Shown here piece after piece: positions 35,473 through 44,578 of a DNA stretch of 64,000 bases. Every line of letters begins with the position of its first letter. Positions within the stretch are counted from its first letter, which is position 1. Source of the DNA: Rhizorhapis sp. SPR117 (GTDB lineage Bacteria; Pseudomonadota; Alphaproteobacteria; Sphingomonadales; Sphingomonadaceae); NCBI RefSeq assembly GCF_021742065.1, contig NZ_JAKKIE010000014.1, positions 1 to 64,000 on the forward strand, given 5' to 3'. The notes beneath the pieces were generated by a model that ran no database searches, was not told where the DNA came from, and saw nothing but the letters and a program-made list of their open reading frames with translations. The translations under genes were made by a program, and so were the position numbers.

Positions 35473-36906
35473 ATGACCACTAAGCTCGTCTCCACCGAAC
35501 CTGCCACTGGCGCGACACTTTGGTCCGGCACGATCAGCGATATAGACGCTGAAATCGCCCGTGCACGCGCCGCATGGCCGGCATGGGCGGCGCAACCGCT
35601 CAGCTATCGGATCGAAACGATGCGCCGCTTTGGCAATATGGTGCGGTCAAAGAACGATAAGCTGGCCGACCTGATCGCGCGGGAAACCGGCAAGCCGATC
35701 TGGGAAGCGCTGACCGAAGTGGATGCGGTAATCGGCAAGGTGGAAATTTCCATTTCGGCCTATTCCGAACGCACCGGCCAAAAACGGCTGGAAGGCGCGA
35801 TGGGCGACCGCTCGGCCGTCCGGCATAAACCGCATGGCGTGATGGCCGTGCTTGGTCCCTATAATTTCCCGGCGCACCTGCCCAACGGCCATATCGTCCC
35901 CGCGCTGATCGCAGGCAACGCCGTCGTCTTCAAACCATCGGAAAAGACCCCGGCGGTGGGCGAATTGCTGGTCGAACTCTACCACAGTGCGGGCGTACCC
36001 GATGACCTCGTCCGCTGCATCATCGGCGGCCCCGAACAGGGGCGCGCACTGACCGCGCATGAGGATGTGAACGGCATATTGTTCACAGGCTCCGCGCAGA
36101 CCGGCATCGCCATCAATACGCAGTTCGCCGCCCGTCCCGACAAGATACTGGCGCTGGAAATGGGCGGCAACAATCCGATTGTCGTGTGGGACACTGCCGA
36201 CGTCCACACTGCCGCCATCATGGTCGTCCAGTCCGCCTTCATGTCAGCGGGCCAACGCTGCACGGCGGCCAAGCGCCTGATCGTCAAGGACAGCCTTTAC
36301 GATGCCGTGGTGGGAGAGGTGAAGAAAATCGCCGACCGTCTGATCGTCGGCGAACCGCACAGCCAGCCGACGCCGTTCATGGGTCCGGTGATCGACAATC
36401 AGGCCGCTGACGGCCTGACCGAGAGCTTCCTCATCCTGATGAGCAACGGCGGCAAACCGATCAAGCACATGGTCCGCCCCATAGATGGCCGTCCCTTCGT
36501 CACCCCGGCGATCATCGACGTCACCAGCATGCCCGAACGGCCCGACATCGAACTGTTCGGCCCGATCCTCCAGGTCATCCGCGTCGGAACGTTCGAGGAA
36601 GCCATTGCCGAAGCGAACAACACCCGCTTCGGCCTGTCCGCATCGCTCATCGGCGGATCGCCTCAGCACTATGACCAGTTCTGGGCCAATATTCGCGCTG
36701 GCATCATCAACTGGAACAAGCCGACCAATGGCGCATCCTCCAGCGCACCCTTCGGCGGCGTCGGCATTTCGGGCAACCACCGGCCAAGCGCCTATTATGC
36801 CGCAGATTACTGCGCCTATCCGGTCGCCTCGTCGGAAGCGGAACAGGCGCGCGCGTCGATCGGCATCGGTTTGAAGGATGTGGATGTGTCAGCAATGGGC
36901 GATTGA
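35473..36906 (+). CDS. astD: Succinylglutamate-semialdehyde dehydrogenase
   Basis: AstD oxidises N-succinylglutamate semialdehyde to N-succinylglutamate with NAD, the fourth step of the arginine succinyltransferase pathway. The aldehyde dehydrogenase motifs are complete: ALEMGGNNPIVV (general base Glu, near residue 229), SAGQRCTAAKR (catalytic Cys near residue 263), FTGSAQTG for NAD binding, and NKPTNGASSSAPFGG near the end. Length is 477 residues, normal for AstD. The other ast genes (astA, astB, astE) are not in the window. The 66-base gap after selO does not exclude co-transcription. Confidence 0.9.
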   Translation: MTTKLVSTEPATGATLWSGTISDIDAEIARARAAWPAWAAQPLSYRIETMRRFGNMVRSKNDKLADLIARETGKPIWEALTEVDAVIGKVEISISAYSERTGQKRLEGAMGDRSAVRHKPHGVMAVLGPYNFPAHLPNGHIVPALIAGNAVVFKPSEKTPAVGELLVELYHSAGVPDDLVRCIIGGPEQGRALTAHEDVNGILFTGSAQTGIAINTQFAARPDKILALEMGGNNPIVVWDTADVHTAAIMVVQSAFMSAGQRCTAAKRLIVKDSLYDAVVGEVKKIADRLIVGEPHSQPTPFMGPVIDNQAADGLTESFLILMSNGGKPIKHMVRPIDGRPFVTPAIIDVTSMPERPDIELFGPILQVIRVGTFEEAIAEANNTRFGLSASLIGGSPQHYDQFWANIRAGIINWNKPTNGASSSAPFGGVGISGNHRPSAYYAADYCAYPVASSEAEQARASIGIGLKDVDVSAMGD

Positions 36907-36990
36907 TTTCCTACCCCCCAAAACATTTCCTAACCCCCACCCAAATCATTCTGGGTTGCGATTAAGGCCTCCCCGACGCATCTCCCCAGC

Positions 36991-37776
36991 ATGGCTATCA
37001 CCACACCTATGGAAACAGGACGCATATTCTTGGTCGGAGCGGGTCCGGGCGACCCGGATTTGCTGACCGTGCGCGCGGCGCGGCTGATCGCGTCTGCAAG
37101 CATCATTGTGCATGATGGGCTGGTCGATAGCGCAATATTGGAGATAGCCCGCAACGATGCGCGCCTGATTTCCGTCGCCAAGAGCCGCAGCCGCCACTCA
37201 ATGCCGCAGGACGACATCAACGCCCTGTTGATCCGCGAAGCCAAAGCTGGTCATGATGTAGTCCGACTGAAGGGTGGAGACCCCTTCATTTTCGGACGCG
37301 GCGGCGAAGAGACAGAAGAGTGCCGCGCGGCGGGCGTTCCTGTCGAAATCGTTCCGGGCATCAGCGCGGCCATCGGCTGCGCGGCCGAAGCGCAATTGCC
37401 GCTGACCCACCGTGATGCCGCCAGCGCCGTCACCTTCGTCGCGGGCCAATGCAAGGGCCTGACCGATCAGGACTGGTCGGGCCTTGCCGGCAAGGGCCGC
37501 ACGCTGGTCATCTATATGGGCGTGGCGACAGCAACCGATATTGCCGACAAGCTGATGGCCGATGGCCTGTCGCCCGATACGCCCGTTGCGGTGCTGGAAA
37601 AGGGCACACGCAAGGACAGCCGCGCCATGCGGACCTTGCTGGCCGATCTGGGCGGGCTTATGACGCGGGAAAAGGTAAAAAGTCCCGCATTGATCGTGGT
37701 GGGCGATGTCGTACTGCGTTCGAATGCAGAAGAGAAACTGGCCCAGTGGGTCAAACAGGCGGAGAATATGGCGTGA
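36991..37776 (+). CDS. cobA: Uroporphyrinogen-III C-methyltransferase (SUMT)
   Basis: SUMT makes precorrin-2 from uroporphyrinogen III with two SAM molecules, feeding siroheme (and cobalamin) synthesis. The 261-residue single-domain enzyme has the family motifs VGAGPGDPDLLTVRAARLI (residues about 15-33), VRLKGGDPFIFGRGGEE and VEIVPGISAAIGCAAEA. It lacks the N-terminal dehydrogenase/chelatase half of CysG. It heads the sulfate-assimilation operon here, where siroheme is needed as cofactor for the sulfite reductase two genes on. Its stop overlaps the next start by four bases (GTGA). Confidence 0.92.
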   Translation: MAITTPMETGRIFLVGAGPGDPDLLTVRAARLIASASIIVHDGLVDSAILEIARNDARLISVAKSRSRHSMPQDDINALLIREAKAGHDVVRLKGGDPFIFGRGGEETEECRAAGVPVEIVPGISAAIGCAAEAQLPLTHRDAASAVTFVAGQCKGLTDQDWSGLAGKGRTLVIYMGVATATDIADKLMADGLSPDTPVAVLEKGTRKDSRAMRTLLADLGGLMTREKVKSPALIVVGDVVLRSNAEEKLAQWVKQAENMA

Positions 37777-38069
37777 TTATATTGACGGGCAATGACCTGA
37801 AAACAGGCGATGTCACCTGGTGGACCGGCACGGACTGGTCCCGCCATGTCGATGAGGCGGTGGACGTCGGCGCCGATGGCGAATTGATCATCGCGCGCGA
37901 AACTGCTGCGCGCCAGGTGAACTCCGCCTATATAGTCGAGGCGACAAAGGACGAAAATGGAGTTCGTCCGGCCCATATCAAGGACCGTATTCGCGCGGTC
38001 GGACCGACTGTCCGGCCTGACCTTGGCCTTAAACCAGCCGACCCCACTATTGGCAATTGGGTGATCTGA
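37773..38069 (+). CDS. DUF2849 domain protein of the sulfur-assimilation operon
   Basis: The 98-residue protein starts at GTG 37773, overlapping the SUMT stop (GTGA). It matches the DUF2849 pattern: ILTGNDLKTGDVTWWTGTDW, HVDEAVDV, and VNSAYIVEA, ending with GPTVRPDLGL. No catalytic or metal-binding residues stand out. DUF2849 genes are typically found between SUMT and sulfite reductase in alphaproteobacteria, so a role in sulfite reductase maturation or electron transfer is plausible but unproven. Three bases separate it from cysI. Confidence 0.85.
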   Translation: MIILTGNDLKTGDVTWWTGTDWSRHVDEAVDVGADGELIIARETAARQVNSAYIVEATKDENGVRPAHIKDRIRAVGPTVRPDLGLKPADPTIGNWVI

Positions 38070-38071
38070 TC

Positions 38072-39703
38072 ATGTACCGCTACGACCAATATGACCAGAC
38101 GATGGTCGATACCCGCGTCGCCGATTTCCGCGACCAGACCCGCCGCCGTCTTGCGGGCGAGCTGACCGAGGATCAGTTCAAGCCGTTACGGCTGATGAAC
38201 GGCCTCTATCTGCAACTCCACGCCTACATGCTGCGCGTCGCCATCCCCTATGGCACGCTGTCGAGCAAGCAGATGCACATGTTGGCGCATATCGCGCGCA
38301 AATATGACAAGGGTTACGGACATTTCACGACGCGCCAGAATATCCAGTACAACTGGATCAAGCTGGAGCACGCGCCGGACATTCTCGCTGATCTCGCCAC
38401 TGTAGAGATGCACGCCATTCAGACGAGCGGCAATTGCATCCGCAACATCAGTTCCGACCAATATGCAGGTGTGTCCGCCGACGAAGTCGCTGACCCCCGC
38501 CCCTGGGCCGAACTGTTGCGCCAATGGTCGAGCTTCCACCCGGAATTCAGCTATCTGCCACGCAAGTTCAAGATCGCCGTGATCGCGTCTAAAGAAGATC
38601 GCGCAGCGATGCGTCTGCATGATATCGGCCTCGAACTGATCAAGCGCGAAGGCGTTGTCGGTGCAAAGGTCTTCGTTGGCGGCGGCATGGGCCGCACCCC
38701 GATGGTCGGCCCCCAGGTCAGGGACTTTGTCACTGAGGACGAGCTGATTTCCTATGTCGAGGCCTGCCTGCGGGTCTATAACCGCTATGGCCGTCGCGAT
38801 AACAAGTTCAAAGCCCGGATCAAGATCCTGGTCCACGAGCTGGGCATTGAGGAATATCGCCGTCAGGTCGAGGAAGAGTTCGCCCATATGAAGACGCTGG
38901 GCATCGACCCGCCCGTGGCCGAACTGGATCGTATCCGCGCGTATTTTGCCGATCCCGCTTATGAAACCGGCATCAGCGATGACATCGATCTTTCCGACCC
39001 TGACTTCGCCATCTGGGTCCGCCAGAATGTTGCCGCGCACAAACAACCGGGTTATGCCATCGCCACGATCAGCCTGAAACCAAAGGGCGGTATTCCGGGC
39101 GACGCATCATCGGATCAGATCGACCTGATGGCCGATCTCGCCGCGCAATATTCGATGGACGAACTGCGCGTCACGCACAGCCAAAACATTGTTCTGCCCT
39201 ATGTGAAAAAGGCGGATCTCTATACCCTTTGGCAAAAACTGGATGCGGCGGGCCTCGCGCCTGCCAATCTGGATCTGATCAGCGACATCATCGCCTGTCC
39301 CGGTCTGGACTATTGCAGCCTCGCCAACGCCCGATCGATCCCGCTTGCACAGAAAATCAGCGAGCGCTTCGCCGATCTCGATCGGCAACGCGATCTTGGA
39401 GAACTCAAGCTGAAAATTTCCGGCTGCATTAATGCCTGCGGTCACCATCATGCCGGACATATCGGCATATTGGGCGTCGACCGGAAGGGCACTGAAAACT
39501 ACCAGCTCCTCTTTGGCGGATCTGGCGCGGAAGACGCCAGCGTTGCCAAAATCGTTGGTCCCGGTTTCGACGAAGACGGTATCGTCGATGCGGTGGAGAA
39601 AGCCACGGACGTTTACAAGGCGCTGCGTCAGGATGGCGAACGCTTCCTGGACACCTACAGGCGCGTCGGCATGGAGCCATTCAAGGAGGCCCTTTATGGT
39701 TGA
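38072..39703 (+). CDS. cysI: Sulfite reductase hemoprotein (nitrite/sulfite reductase family)
   Basis: This 543-residue siroheme/4Fe-4S enzyme reduces sulfite to sulfide with six electrons. The cofactor cysteines are present as CPGLDYC (C-x5-C) and GCINACGHHH (C-x3-C). Family repeats HFTTRQNIQYNWIKLE and LRVTHSQNIVLPYV, and the siroheme-binding TSGNCIRNISSDQYAG, confirm the assignment. ATG 38072 follows the DUF2849 stop by two bases. No flavoprotein subunit CysJ is encoded nearby, so electrons may come from ferredoxin or another donor. Nitrite reduction cannot be excluded, but the cysH and DUF934 neighbours point to sulfite. Confidence 0.9.
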   Translation: MYRYDQYDQTMVDTRVADFRDQTRRRLAGELTEDQFKPLRLMNGLYLQLHAYMLRVAIPYGTLSSKQMHMLAHIARKYDKGYGHFTTRQNIQYNWIKLEHAPDILADLATVEMHAIQTSGNCIRNISSDQYAGVSADEVADPRPWAELLRQWSSFHPEFSYLPRKFKIAVIASKEDRAAMRLHDIGLELIKREGVVGAKVFVGGGMGRTPMVGPQVRDFVTEDELISYVEACLRVYNRYGRRDNKFKARIKILVHELGIEEYRRQVEEEFAHMKTLGIDPPVAELDRIRAYFADPAYETGISDDIDLSDPDFAIWVRQNVAAHKQPGYAIATISLKPKGGIPGDASSDQIDLMADLAAQYSMDELRVTHSQNIVLPYVKKADLYTLWQKLDAAGLAPANLDLISDIIACPGLDYCSLANARSIPLAQKISERFADLDRQRDLGELKLKISGCINACGHHHAGHIGILGVDRKGTENYQLLFGGSGAEDASVAKIVGPGFDEDGIVDAVEKATDVYKALRQDGERFLDTYRRVGMEPFKEALYG

Positions 39704-40124
39704 TTTCCTGTCCTTCCGCAATGGTGAAGGCGCGACACAAGAGCCGACCGTGACTCTGGAATCTTTTCAGGGCCAATCCAACGCAACCGCCGTCCGTATA
39801 GAACCAGGCGAGGATGCGCGTGAACTTTTTCCCTATCTCGACCGGATTTCACTGGTTGAGGTGAATTTCCCCGTGTTCGGCGACGGACGCGGCTATTCGG
39901 CGGCCCGGATATTGCGCGAAGCGGGTTATGAGGGCGAATTGCGCGCCGTGGGTGACGTGCTGGTGGATCAATTGCCGCACATGCGCCGCTGCGGTTTTGA
40001 CAGCTTCGTGCCTGATGTGCCTTTCGATGCCGAGGTGGTGAAGGCGGCACTGGAACGCTATGAACATGTCTATCAAAGGTCTGTCGATAACAGGCAACCC
40101 GTCTGGGCGCTGCGTCATGGCTGA
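39696..40124 (+). CDS. DUF934 domain protein of the sulfur-assimilation operon
   Basis: The 142-residue protein starts at ATG 39696, overlapping the cysI stop by eight bases, after GGAGG. It matches DUF934: FPYLDRISLVEVNFPVFGDG, GRGYSAARILRE, and ALERYEHVYQRSVD. These proteins have no known catalytic residues and are found almost only next to sulfite reductase and cysH in proteobacteria, suggesting an accessory role in sulfite reduction. Its stop overlaps the cysH start by eight bases, so the whole operon is translationally coupled. Confidence 0.87.
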   Translation: MVDFLSFRNGEGATQEPTVTLESFQGQSNATAVRIEPGEDARELFPYLDRISLVEVNFPVFGDGRGYSAARILREAGYEGELRAVGDVLVDQLPHMRRCGFDSFVPDVPFDAEVVKAALERYEHVYQRSVDNRQPVWALRHG

Positions 40125-40896
40125 AGCGGCCCGGAAAATCGACGTGATCGACGCGCGGCCTGCCTTTACGCAGGCCGACGCCGATGCATTGAATGCGCGT
40201 TTCGAAGGTGTCGGAACCAGCGAAATGCTGTCGATCCTTTTTGCCGAAGAAATGCTGGGCAAGGTGGCTATCGTCTCTTCCTTCGGAACCGAAAGCGCAG
40301 TGCTGCTGCATCTGGTAGCGCAAGCCGACAAGAGCATTCCGGTGATCTTCGTCGATACGCTCAAGATGTTTCCCGAAACGCTCGACTATCGTGAAACGCT
40401 GATCAGCGCCTTCGGGGTTGAAAACAGCTGGGTAGTGACCCCCAATGCCGATGTGCTGGCGGCCAGGGATGACAAGGGTCTGCGCTGGTCATTCGACCCG
40501 GACGGTTGCTGCGAAATCCGTAAGGTGGAGCCGCTGGCCCGCGCCAAGCGCGGCCTCGATACATGGATTTCCGGACGCAAGGCCTTCCAGTCGCAGACGC
40601 GGCAGAACCTGCCCCGCTTCGAAATCGAGGAAGGGCGGCTGAAACTCAATGCGCTTGGTGACTGGACCAAGGATGATCTGGACGCCTATTTCACAGAGCA
40701 TGATCTACCGCGTCACCCGCTGGAGGCGCAGGGTTATCTCTCCATCGGCTGCGAACCGTGCACGTCGAAGGTGCTGCCGGGCGAAGACCCGCGCGCGGGC
40801 CGCTGGCGCGGCTGGGACAAGGTCGAATGCGGCATCCACACGTCATCAACCCCGCTGGGCGATCCCGAAGATCCCGCTAACCAGCCGGTATTCTGA
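40117..40896 (+). CDS. cysH: Assimilatory adenylyl-/phosphoadenylyl-sulfate reductase
   Basis: CysH reduces activated sulfate to sulfite. The 259-residue protein has the PP-loop SSFGTESAVLLHL (about residues 52-64) and the substrate-binding DTLKMFPETLDYR. It has the two cysteine pairs CC and CEPC, which mark a 4Fe-4S cluster as in APS-preferring reductases, and the catalytic cysteine in VECGIH near the C-terminus. The cluster suggests it uses APS rather than PAPS, so no APS kinase would be needed. ATG 40117 overlaps DUF934. It is the last gene of the operon; sulfate adenylyltransferase genes are not in view. Confidence 0.93.
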   Translation: MAEAARKIDVIDARPAFTQADADALNARFEGVGTSEMLSILFAEEMLGKVAIVSSFGTESAVLLHLVAQADKSIPVIFVDTLKMFPETLDYRETLISAFGVENSWVVTPNADVLAARDDKGLRWSFDPDGCCEIRKVEPLARAKRGLDTWISGRKAFQSQTRQNLPRFEIEEGRLKLNALGDWTKDDLDAYFTEHDLPRHPLEAQGYLSIGCEPCTSKVLPGEDPRAGRWRGWDKVECGIHTSSTPLGDPEDPANQPVF

Positions 40897-40932
40897 TTCT
40901 GTCTGACTGGGGATCAGGACCCGGCTGAGTGG

Positions 40933-42444
40933 TCAGTCGTAGTTGCTGACAGCATAGGAATCGGGCGCAAGATCGCTGAACTTGGTGATACTTGCCTCAA
41001 ATTTCAGGCGGATGCGACCTGTTGAACCATGGCGCTGCTTGCCGACGATCAGTTCGGCGGTGCCGTGTACGTCCTGATATTTCTGCACCCATGCGGCATA
41101 ATCCGCTGCAATCTTTGGGTCCGTATCGGTATCCTTGGGCTCCTTGGGCTGTAGCGCCGCGACATAATAATCCTCGCGGAACACGAACATCACCATGTCG
41201 GCATCCTGTTCGATCGATCCCGATTCGCGCAGATCCGAAAGCTGGGGCCGCTTGTCTTCGCGCTGTTCGACGGCACGGCTCAATTGCGACAGCGCCATCA
41301 CCGGAACGTTGAGTTCTTTTGCCAGCGTTTTCAGGCCCCGGCTGATTTCGGAAATTTCCTGCACACGATTATCGCCTCCTCTGGAGGAACCCTGCAAAAG
41401 CTGGAGATAATCAATTACGATAAAGCCGATATTATGCCGCCGCTTCAACCGGCGCGCGCGGGTACGCAGCGCCGCGATGGTCAGACCCGGCGTATCGTCT
41501 ATGAAAAGCGGCAGGTTCTGCAACTCGCGAGCGGCACGCGAAAGATTGGCGAAATCGGCACGGCTGATCTTGCCCATGCGCAACGCTTCGCTACTGATGC
41601 CGGACTGTTCGGCCAGGACACGCGTGGCAAGCTGATCCGCCGACATTTCCAGGCTGAAGAAAGCGACCGGCGCGCCCATATTCTTCGCGTCGTCAATGCC
41701 GTCTTCCTTGTCACGGATATAACGCGCCGCGGCATTATAGGCGATGTTGGTGGCGAGCGATGTCTTGCCCATGCCCGGTCGTCCCGCCACGATCATAAGG
41801 TCGCTATTATGCAGGCCGCCGATCTTTTCATTGACGCTGTTAAGCCCCGTGGTGATGCCCGACAAATGCCCGCCGCTGGAAAAGGCGCGCTCGGCAACCT
41901 GCACCGCCATGGTGCTGGCCTGCAAGAAGCTCTTGACGCTGCCTCCCTCGCCCTCGCCTTCGGAAACGCGATAGAGCGCGACTTCGGCAGCCTCGATCTG
42001 GCTCAGCGGATCAACATCCTCACTGGTGTCGAGCGCCTTGTCCACCAACTCCCGCCCGACCCCGACGAGTTCGCGTAACAGCGCCAGATCATAAATCTGT
42101 GTCGCAAAATCCCGCGCGCCGATCAATGCCGCGCCATTGCCGGTCAATTGCGCCAGATAGGCGGGGCCGCCCAGTTCCTTCAGCGATTCGTCGGCCTCCA
42201 TCATCGGGCGCAGAGTCACTGGATTGGCGACCATATTGCGATCGAGCAGCTTCAGAATCGCATCATAGATGCGGCCATGCACAGGTTCGAAAAAATGATC
42301 CGACCGAAGCTTCAACTGCACATCTTCGACAATGCGATTGTCGATCATCAATGCGCCCAGCAGCGCGGCCTCCGCCTCGACATTGCGAGGCAAGCTCTTT
42401 TCCGCCGCGTCCTGCGCTGCGACCAGTCGGATATTCTCGGCCAT
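40933..42444 (-). CDS. dnaB: Replicative DNA helicase DnaB
   Basis: DnaB is the hexameric replicative helicase that unwinds DNA ahead of the fork. The 503-residue protein has the N-terminal DnaB domain (PRNVEAEAALLGALMID) and the RecA-like domain with Walker A GRPGMGKTSLA (about residues 222-232). It also has DYLQLLQGS with Walker B, and SQLSRAVEQREDKRPQLSDLRESGSIEQD split over motif H3/H4. The start follows the family pattern, and DnaA-box-like sequences lie 67-98 bases upstream. No intein is seen. It is convergent with cysH (36 bases between stops). Confidence 0.97.
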   Translation of the reverse strand: MAENIRLVAAQDAAEKSLPRNVEAEAALLGALMIDNRIVEDVQLKLRSDHFFEPVHGRIYDAILKLLDRNMVANPVTLRPMMEADESLKELGGPAYLAQLTGNGAALIGARDFATQIYDLALLRELVGVGRELVDKALDTSEDVDPLSQIEAAEVALYRVSEGEGEGGSVKSFLQASTMAVQVAERAFSSGGHLSGITTGLNSVNEKIGGLHNSDLMIVAGRPGMGKTSLATNIAYNAAARYIRDKEDGIDDAKNMGAPVAFFSLEMSADQLATRVLAEQSGISSEALRMGKISRADFANLSRAARELQNLPLFIDDTPGLTIAALRTRARRLKRRHNIGFIVIDYLQLLQGSSRGGDNRVQEISEISRGLKTLAKELNVPVMALSQLSRAVEQREDKRPQLSDLRESGSIEQDADMVMFVFREDYYVAALQPKEPKDTDTDPKIAADYAAWVQKYQDVHGTAELIVGKQRHGSTGRIRLKFEASITKFSDLAPDSYAVSNYD

Positions 42445-42510
42445 GCCCCTTCATCGACCCATATGGCAGAGGAGACAAGGGGCTGATCGACTTTACCCTG
42501 TTGAGAAACC

Positions 42511-42542
42511 TGTGGATAAGCGGGGTAAGATATGTGGATATT
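42511..42542. promoter_or_regulatory. Two DnaA boxes upstream of dnaB
   Basis: TGTGGATAA at 42511-42519 is the exact complement of the DnaA box TTATCCACA. TGTGGATAT at 42534-42542 differs at one position. Both have the same orientation and lie 67-98 bases upstream of the dnaB start, in the 104-base gap before opgH. They are candidate sites for DnaA control of dnaB transcription; two boxes alone do not make an origin. Confidence 0.5.
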
Positions 42543-42548
42543 CGCACA

Positions 42549-44342
42549 TCACGCCAAGGCGTGTGTTTCCCCGATCAATGGGCCGCTCGTCAACGGTCGG
42601 GTATTGTGTTGGGACCGGGCTTTCACTGTCGGCGCGAACCCATCATCCTCTGCCGTGCGGAATATGCCCCGACGCGCCAGCCATTCCCCAATGTCGCAAC
42701 GGGACGTTACCGACACGATGAAAGGCGCAAGCAGCAAACTGACAACCACTGGAAACAACCATGCCATGGCGCCCGTGCCCATCAATGCTCCCGCGAGGAA
42801 GGGCAGTGCCGTCGCAATATGCCAGCGATAGTCATTCAGCGCATTACCAAGCGGAATGCCATCCGCCGTCCGGCGTTGGGGCGACCAGCCGCACGCCTGT
42901 CCGCACATGATGCTGACCACCGCGACGGTCTGCGCCAACATGGTAATCGGCGCAACCAGCACGGAAAGCGGGATTTCAACGGCCATGGTGCGCACAATCC
43001 TGCGCAAACCGCCCAGGTCCTTTTGTCGCTCACGATCCAGCGCCAGCCAGAGGAACGACAAAAGCTTTGGTCCGAGCAACAGCGCCACAGTCAGCCCCAA
43101 TAACCAGGGCGAATCTGTCGGTCCAGCCGGCGCAGCGGCGAACAATAGCGGCTGCAGCAACGTGACCACCATCAACATCAACCAGAGCGGCGATGCGATA
43201 TAGGATGAAGCCCCCATCAGCATTTGTAATCGGCTGACCCAATGAAGGCCGGCAACACCAAGCAGACGAATATGCTGAAGGTTACCATGGCACCAGCGCC
43301 GGTCCCGGATAGAAAAATCGCTCAACGTCGGGGGAAATTCCTCGTGACTGCCCTCAGGCAATGTCACCATGTGGACCGCCCACCCGCGTCGCCTGAGCAG
43401 CGCAGCCTCGACAATATCATGGCTCATCACATGGCCGCCGAACGGTTCACGACCGGAAAGTTTGGGCAGGCCGCAACTTTCGGCAAAAGCGCGCACGCGG
43501 ATGATCGCGTTATGACCCCAGAACGTAGCTTCCGATCCCGACCACCAGGTCATGCCCGCAGCTGCGACCGGACCATAAGCGGCGGCGCAAAATTGCTGCC
43601 AGCGGGCAAAGAGCGTCCGGGCGTTGATGACGGTGGGGATGGACTGGATCAAACCGACACCGGGCGCACGATCCATTGCGGAGGCAAGGCGCACCATTGC
43701 CGACCCGCTCATCAGGCTATCGGCATCCAGCACGATCATATAATCATATCCGCCGCCAAAGCGCCGCAGCCATTCGGCGATATTGCCTGGTTTGCGCGCG
43801 ATGTTCTGCGAACGGCGGCGATAATATAGCGGTACAGGAGTCTGGCTTTTGACCCGCCGATAGGCCGCATATTCGCGCGGCAGCATTTTCGCGCCGGAAT
43901 CGCTCAGAACGAAAAAGTCGAACAGCTTCGCCGCACCAATATCGTCCACCATGGCCGTCATCTTCGCCACGCGGGCGAATATCTGATCCACATGCTCGTT
44001 ATAGATCGGGATTAGCACCGCAGTTCGCTTGCGCGGCAGGCGCAATTCCGTTGCCGGTGCCAGTGGCATCATGCGCTGGCCCGCCAGCACGCAAAATCCA
44101 GCCAGGGCATTGAGGAAACCAAAGGCCACCCAGCAGAACAGGCTAAGATAGAGAAGGAACAACCCTCCATCGAGCAGCGAAGTGCCATCCTGCCGCAACG
44201 GCCTTGCCAGTTCGCTTGCCGAGAATAATCCGATGGCAAGGCTGCTCAAAATCAGCAACAGCCGCCGTTCGGTCATGCATGACGGAGATGTCACAACCTG
44301 CCGCAGTTGTTCAGGCTGTTCGCCAAAACATTGCTCGGGCAT
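42549..44342 (-). CDS. opgH: Osmoregulated periplasmic glucan glucosyltransferase OpgH (MdoH)
   Basis: OpgH is the inner-membrane GT2 glucosyltransferase that builds and exports the glucan backbone of osmoregulated periplasmic glucans. The protein has several transmembrane helices at each end and a cytoplasmic catalytic domain with YDYMIVLDADSLMSG (DxD), and RDRRWCHGNLQHIRLL, the Q/RxxRW-type motif. I use ATG 44342 (597 residues). A TTG at 44537 would give 662 residues and shorten the gap to opgG to 41 bases, so the start is uncertain. It lies downstream of opgG on the same strand, the reverse-coded opgGH order. Confidence 0.9.
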   Translation of the reverse strand: MPEQCFGEQPEQLRQVVTSPSCMTERRLLLILSSLAIGLFSASELARPLRQDGTSLLDGGLFLLYLSLFCWVAFGFLNALAGFCVLAGQRMMPLAPATELRLPRKRTAVLIPIYNEHVDQIFARVAKMTAMVDDIGAAKLFDFFVLSDSGAKMLPREYAAYRRVKSQTPVPLYYRRRSQNIARKPGNIAEWLRRFGGGYDYMIVLDADSLMSGSAMVRLASAMDRAPGVGLIQSIPTVINARTLFARWQQFCAAAYGPVAAAGMTWWSGSEATFWGHNAIIRVRAFAESCGLPKLSGREPFGGHVMSHDIVEAALLRRRGWAVHMVTLPEGSHEEFPPTLSDFSIRDRRWCHGNLQHIRLLGVAGLHWVSRLQMLMGASSYIASPLWLMLMVVTLLQPLLFAAAPAGPTDSPWLLGLTVALLLGPKLLSFLWLALDRERQKDLGGLRRIVRTMAVEIPLSVLVAPITMLAQTVAVVSIMCGQACGWSPQRRTADGIPLGNALNDYRWHIATALPFLAGALMGTGAMAWLFPVVVSLLLAPFIVSVTSRCDIGEWLARRGIFRTAEDDGFAPTVKARSQHNTRPLTSGPLIGETHALA

Positions 44343-44578
44343 GTCGATCGGCGTCTCAAGAGGGAGATCGCCAAGGTTTGCCTGATAATGGGGAATGTCG
44401 TTGGTCCGCGTAGCTTGCGACACGCTGTTTGTAGCGGATAATTTCAACAATAGCCCACCCAGTTCGTTTTGGTCAGCAGATCGTATAAAAACACTGCGAA
44501 GTCTCCCGAATTGGTCCAGCCGGACCGCTCCCTCCAATCATCGAAATGCCCTAACGTTCCGCGATGAAGATCAAAAGT

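Noticed and set aside
44342..44537. Longer opgH start at TTG 44537
   Set aside because: The 65 extra codons lack family resemblance and have no convincing initiation site, although the closer spacing to opgG keeps it possible.
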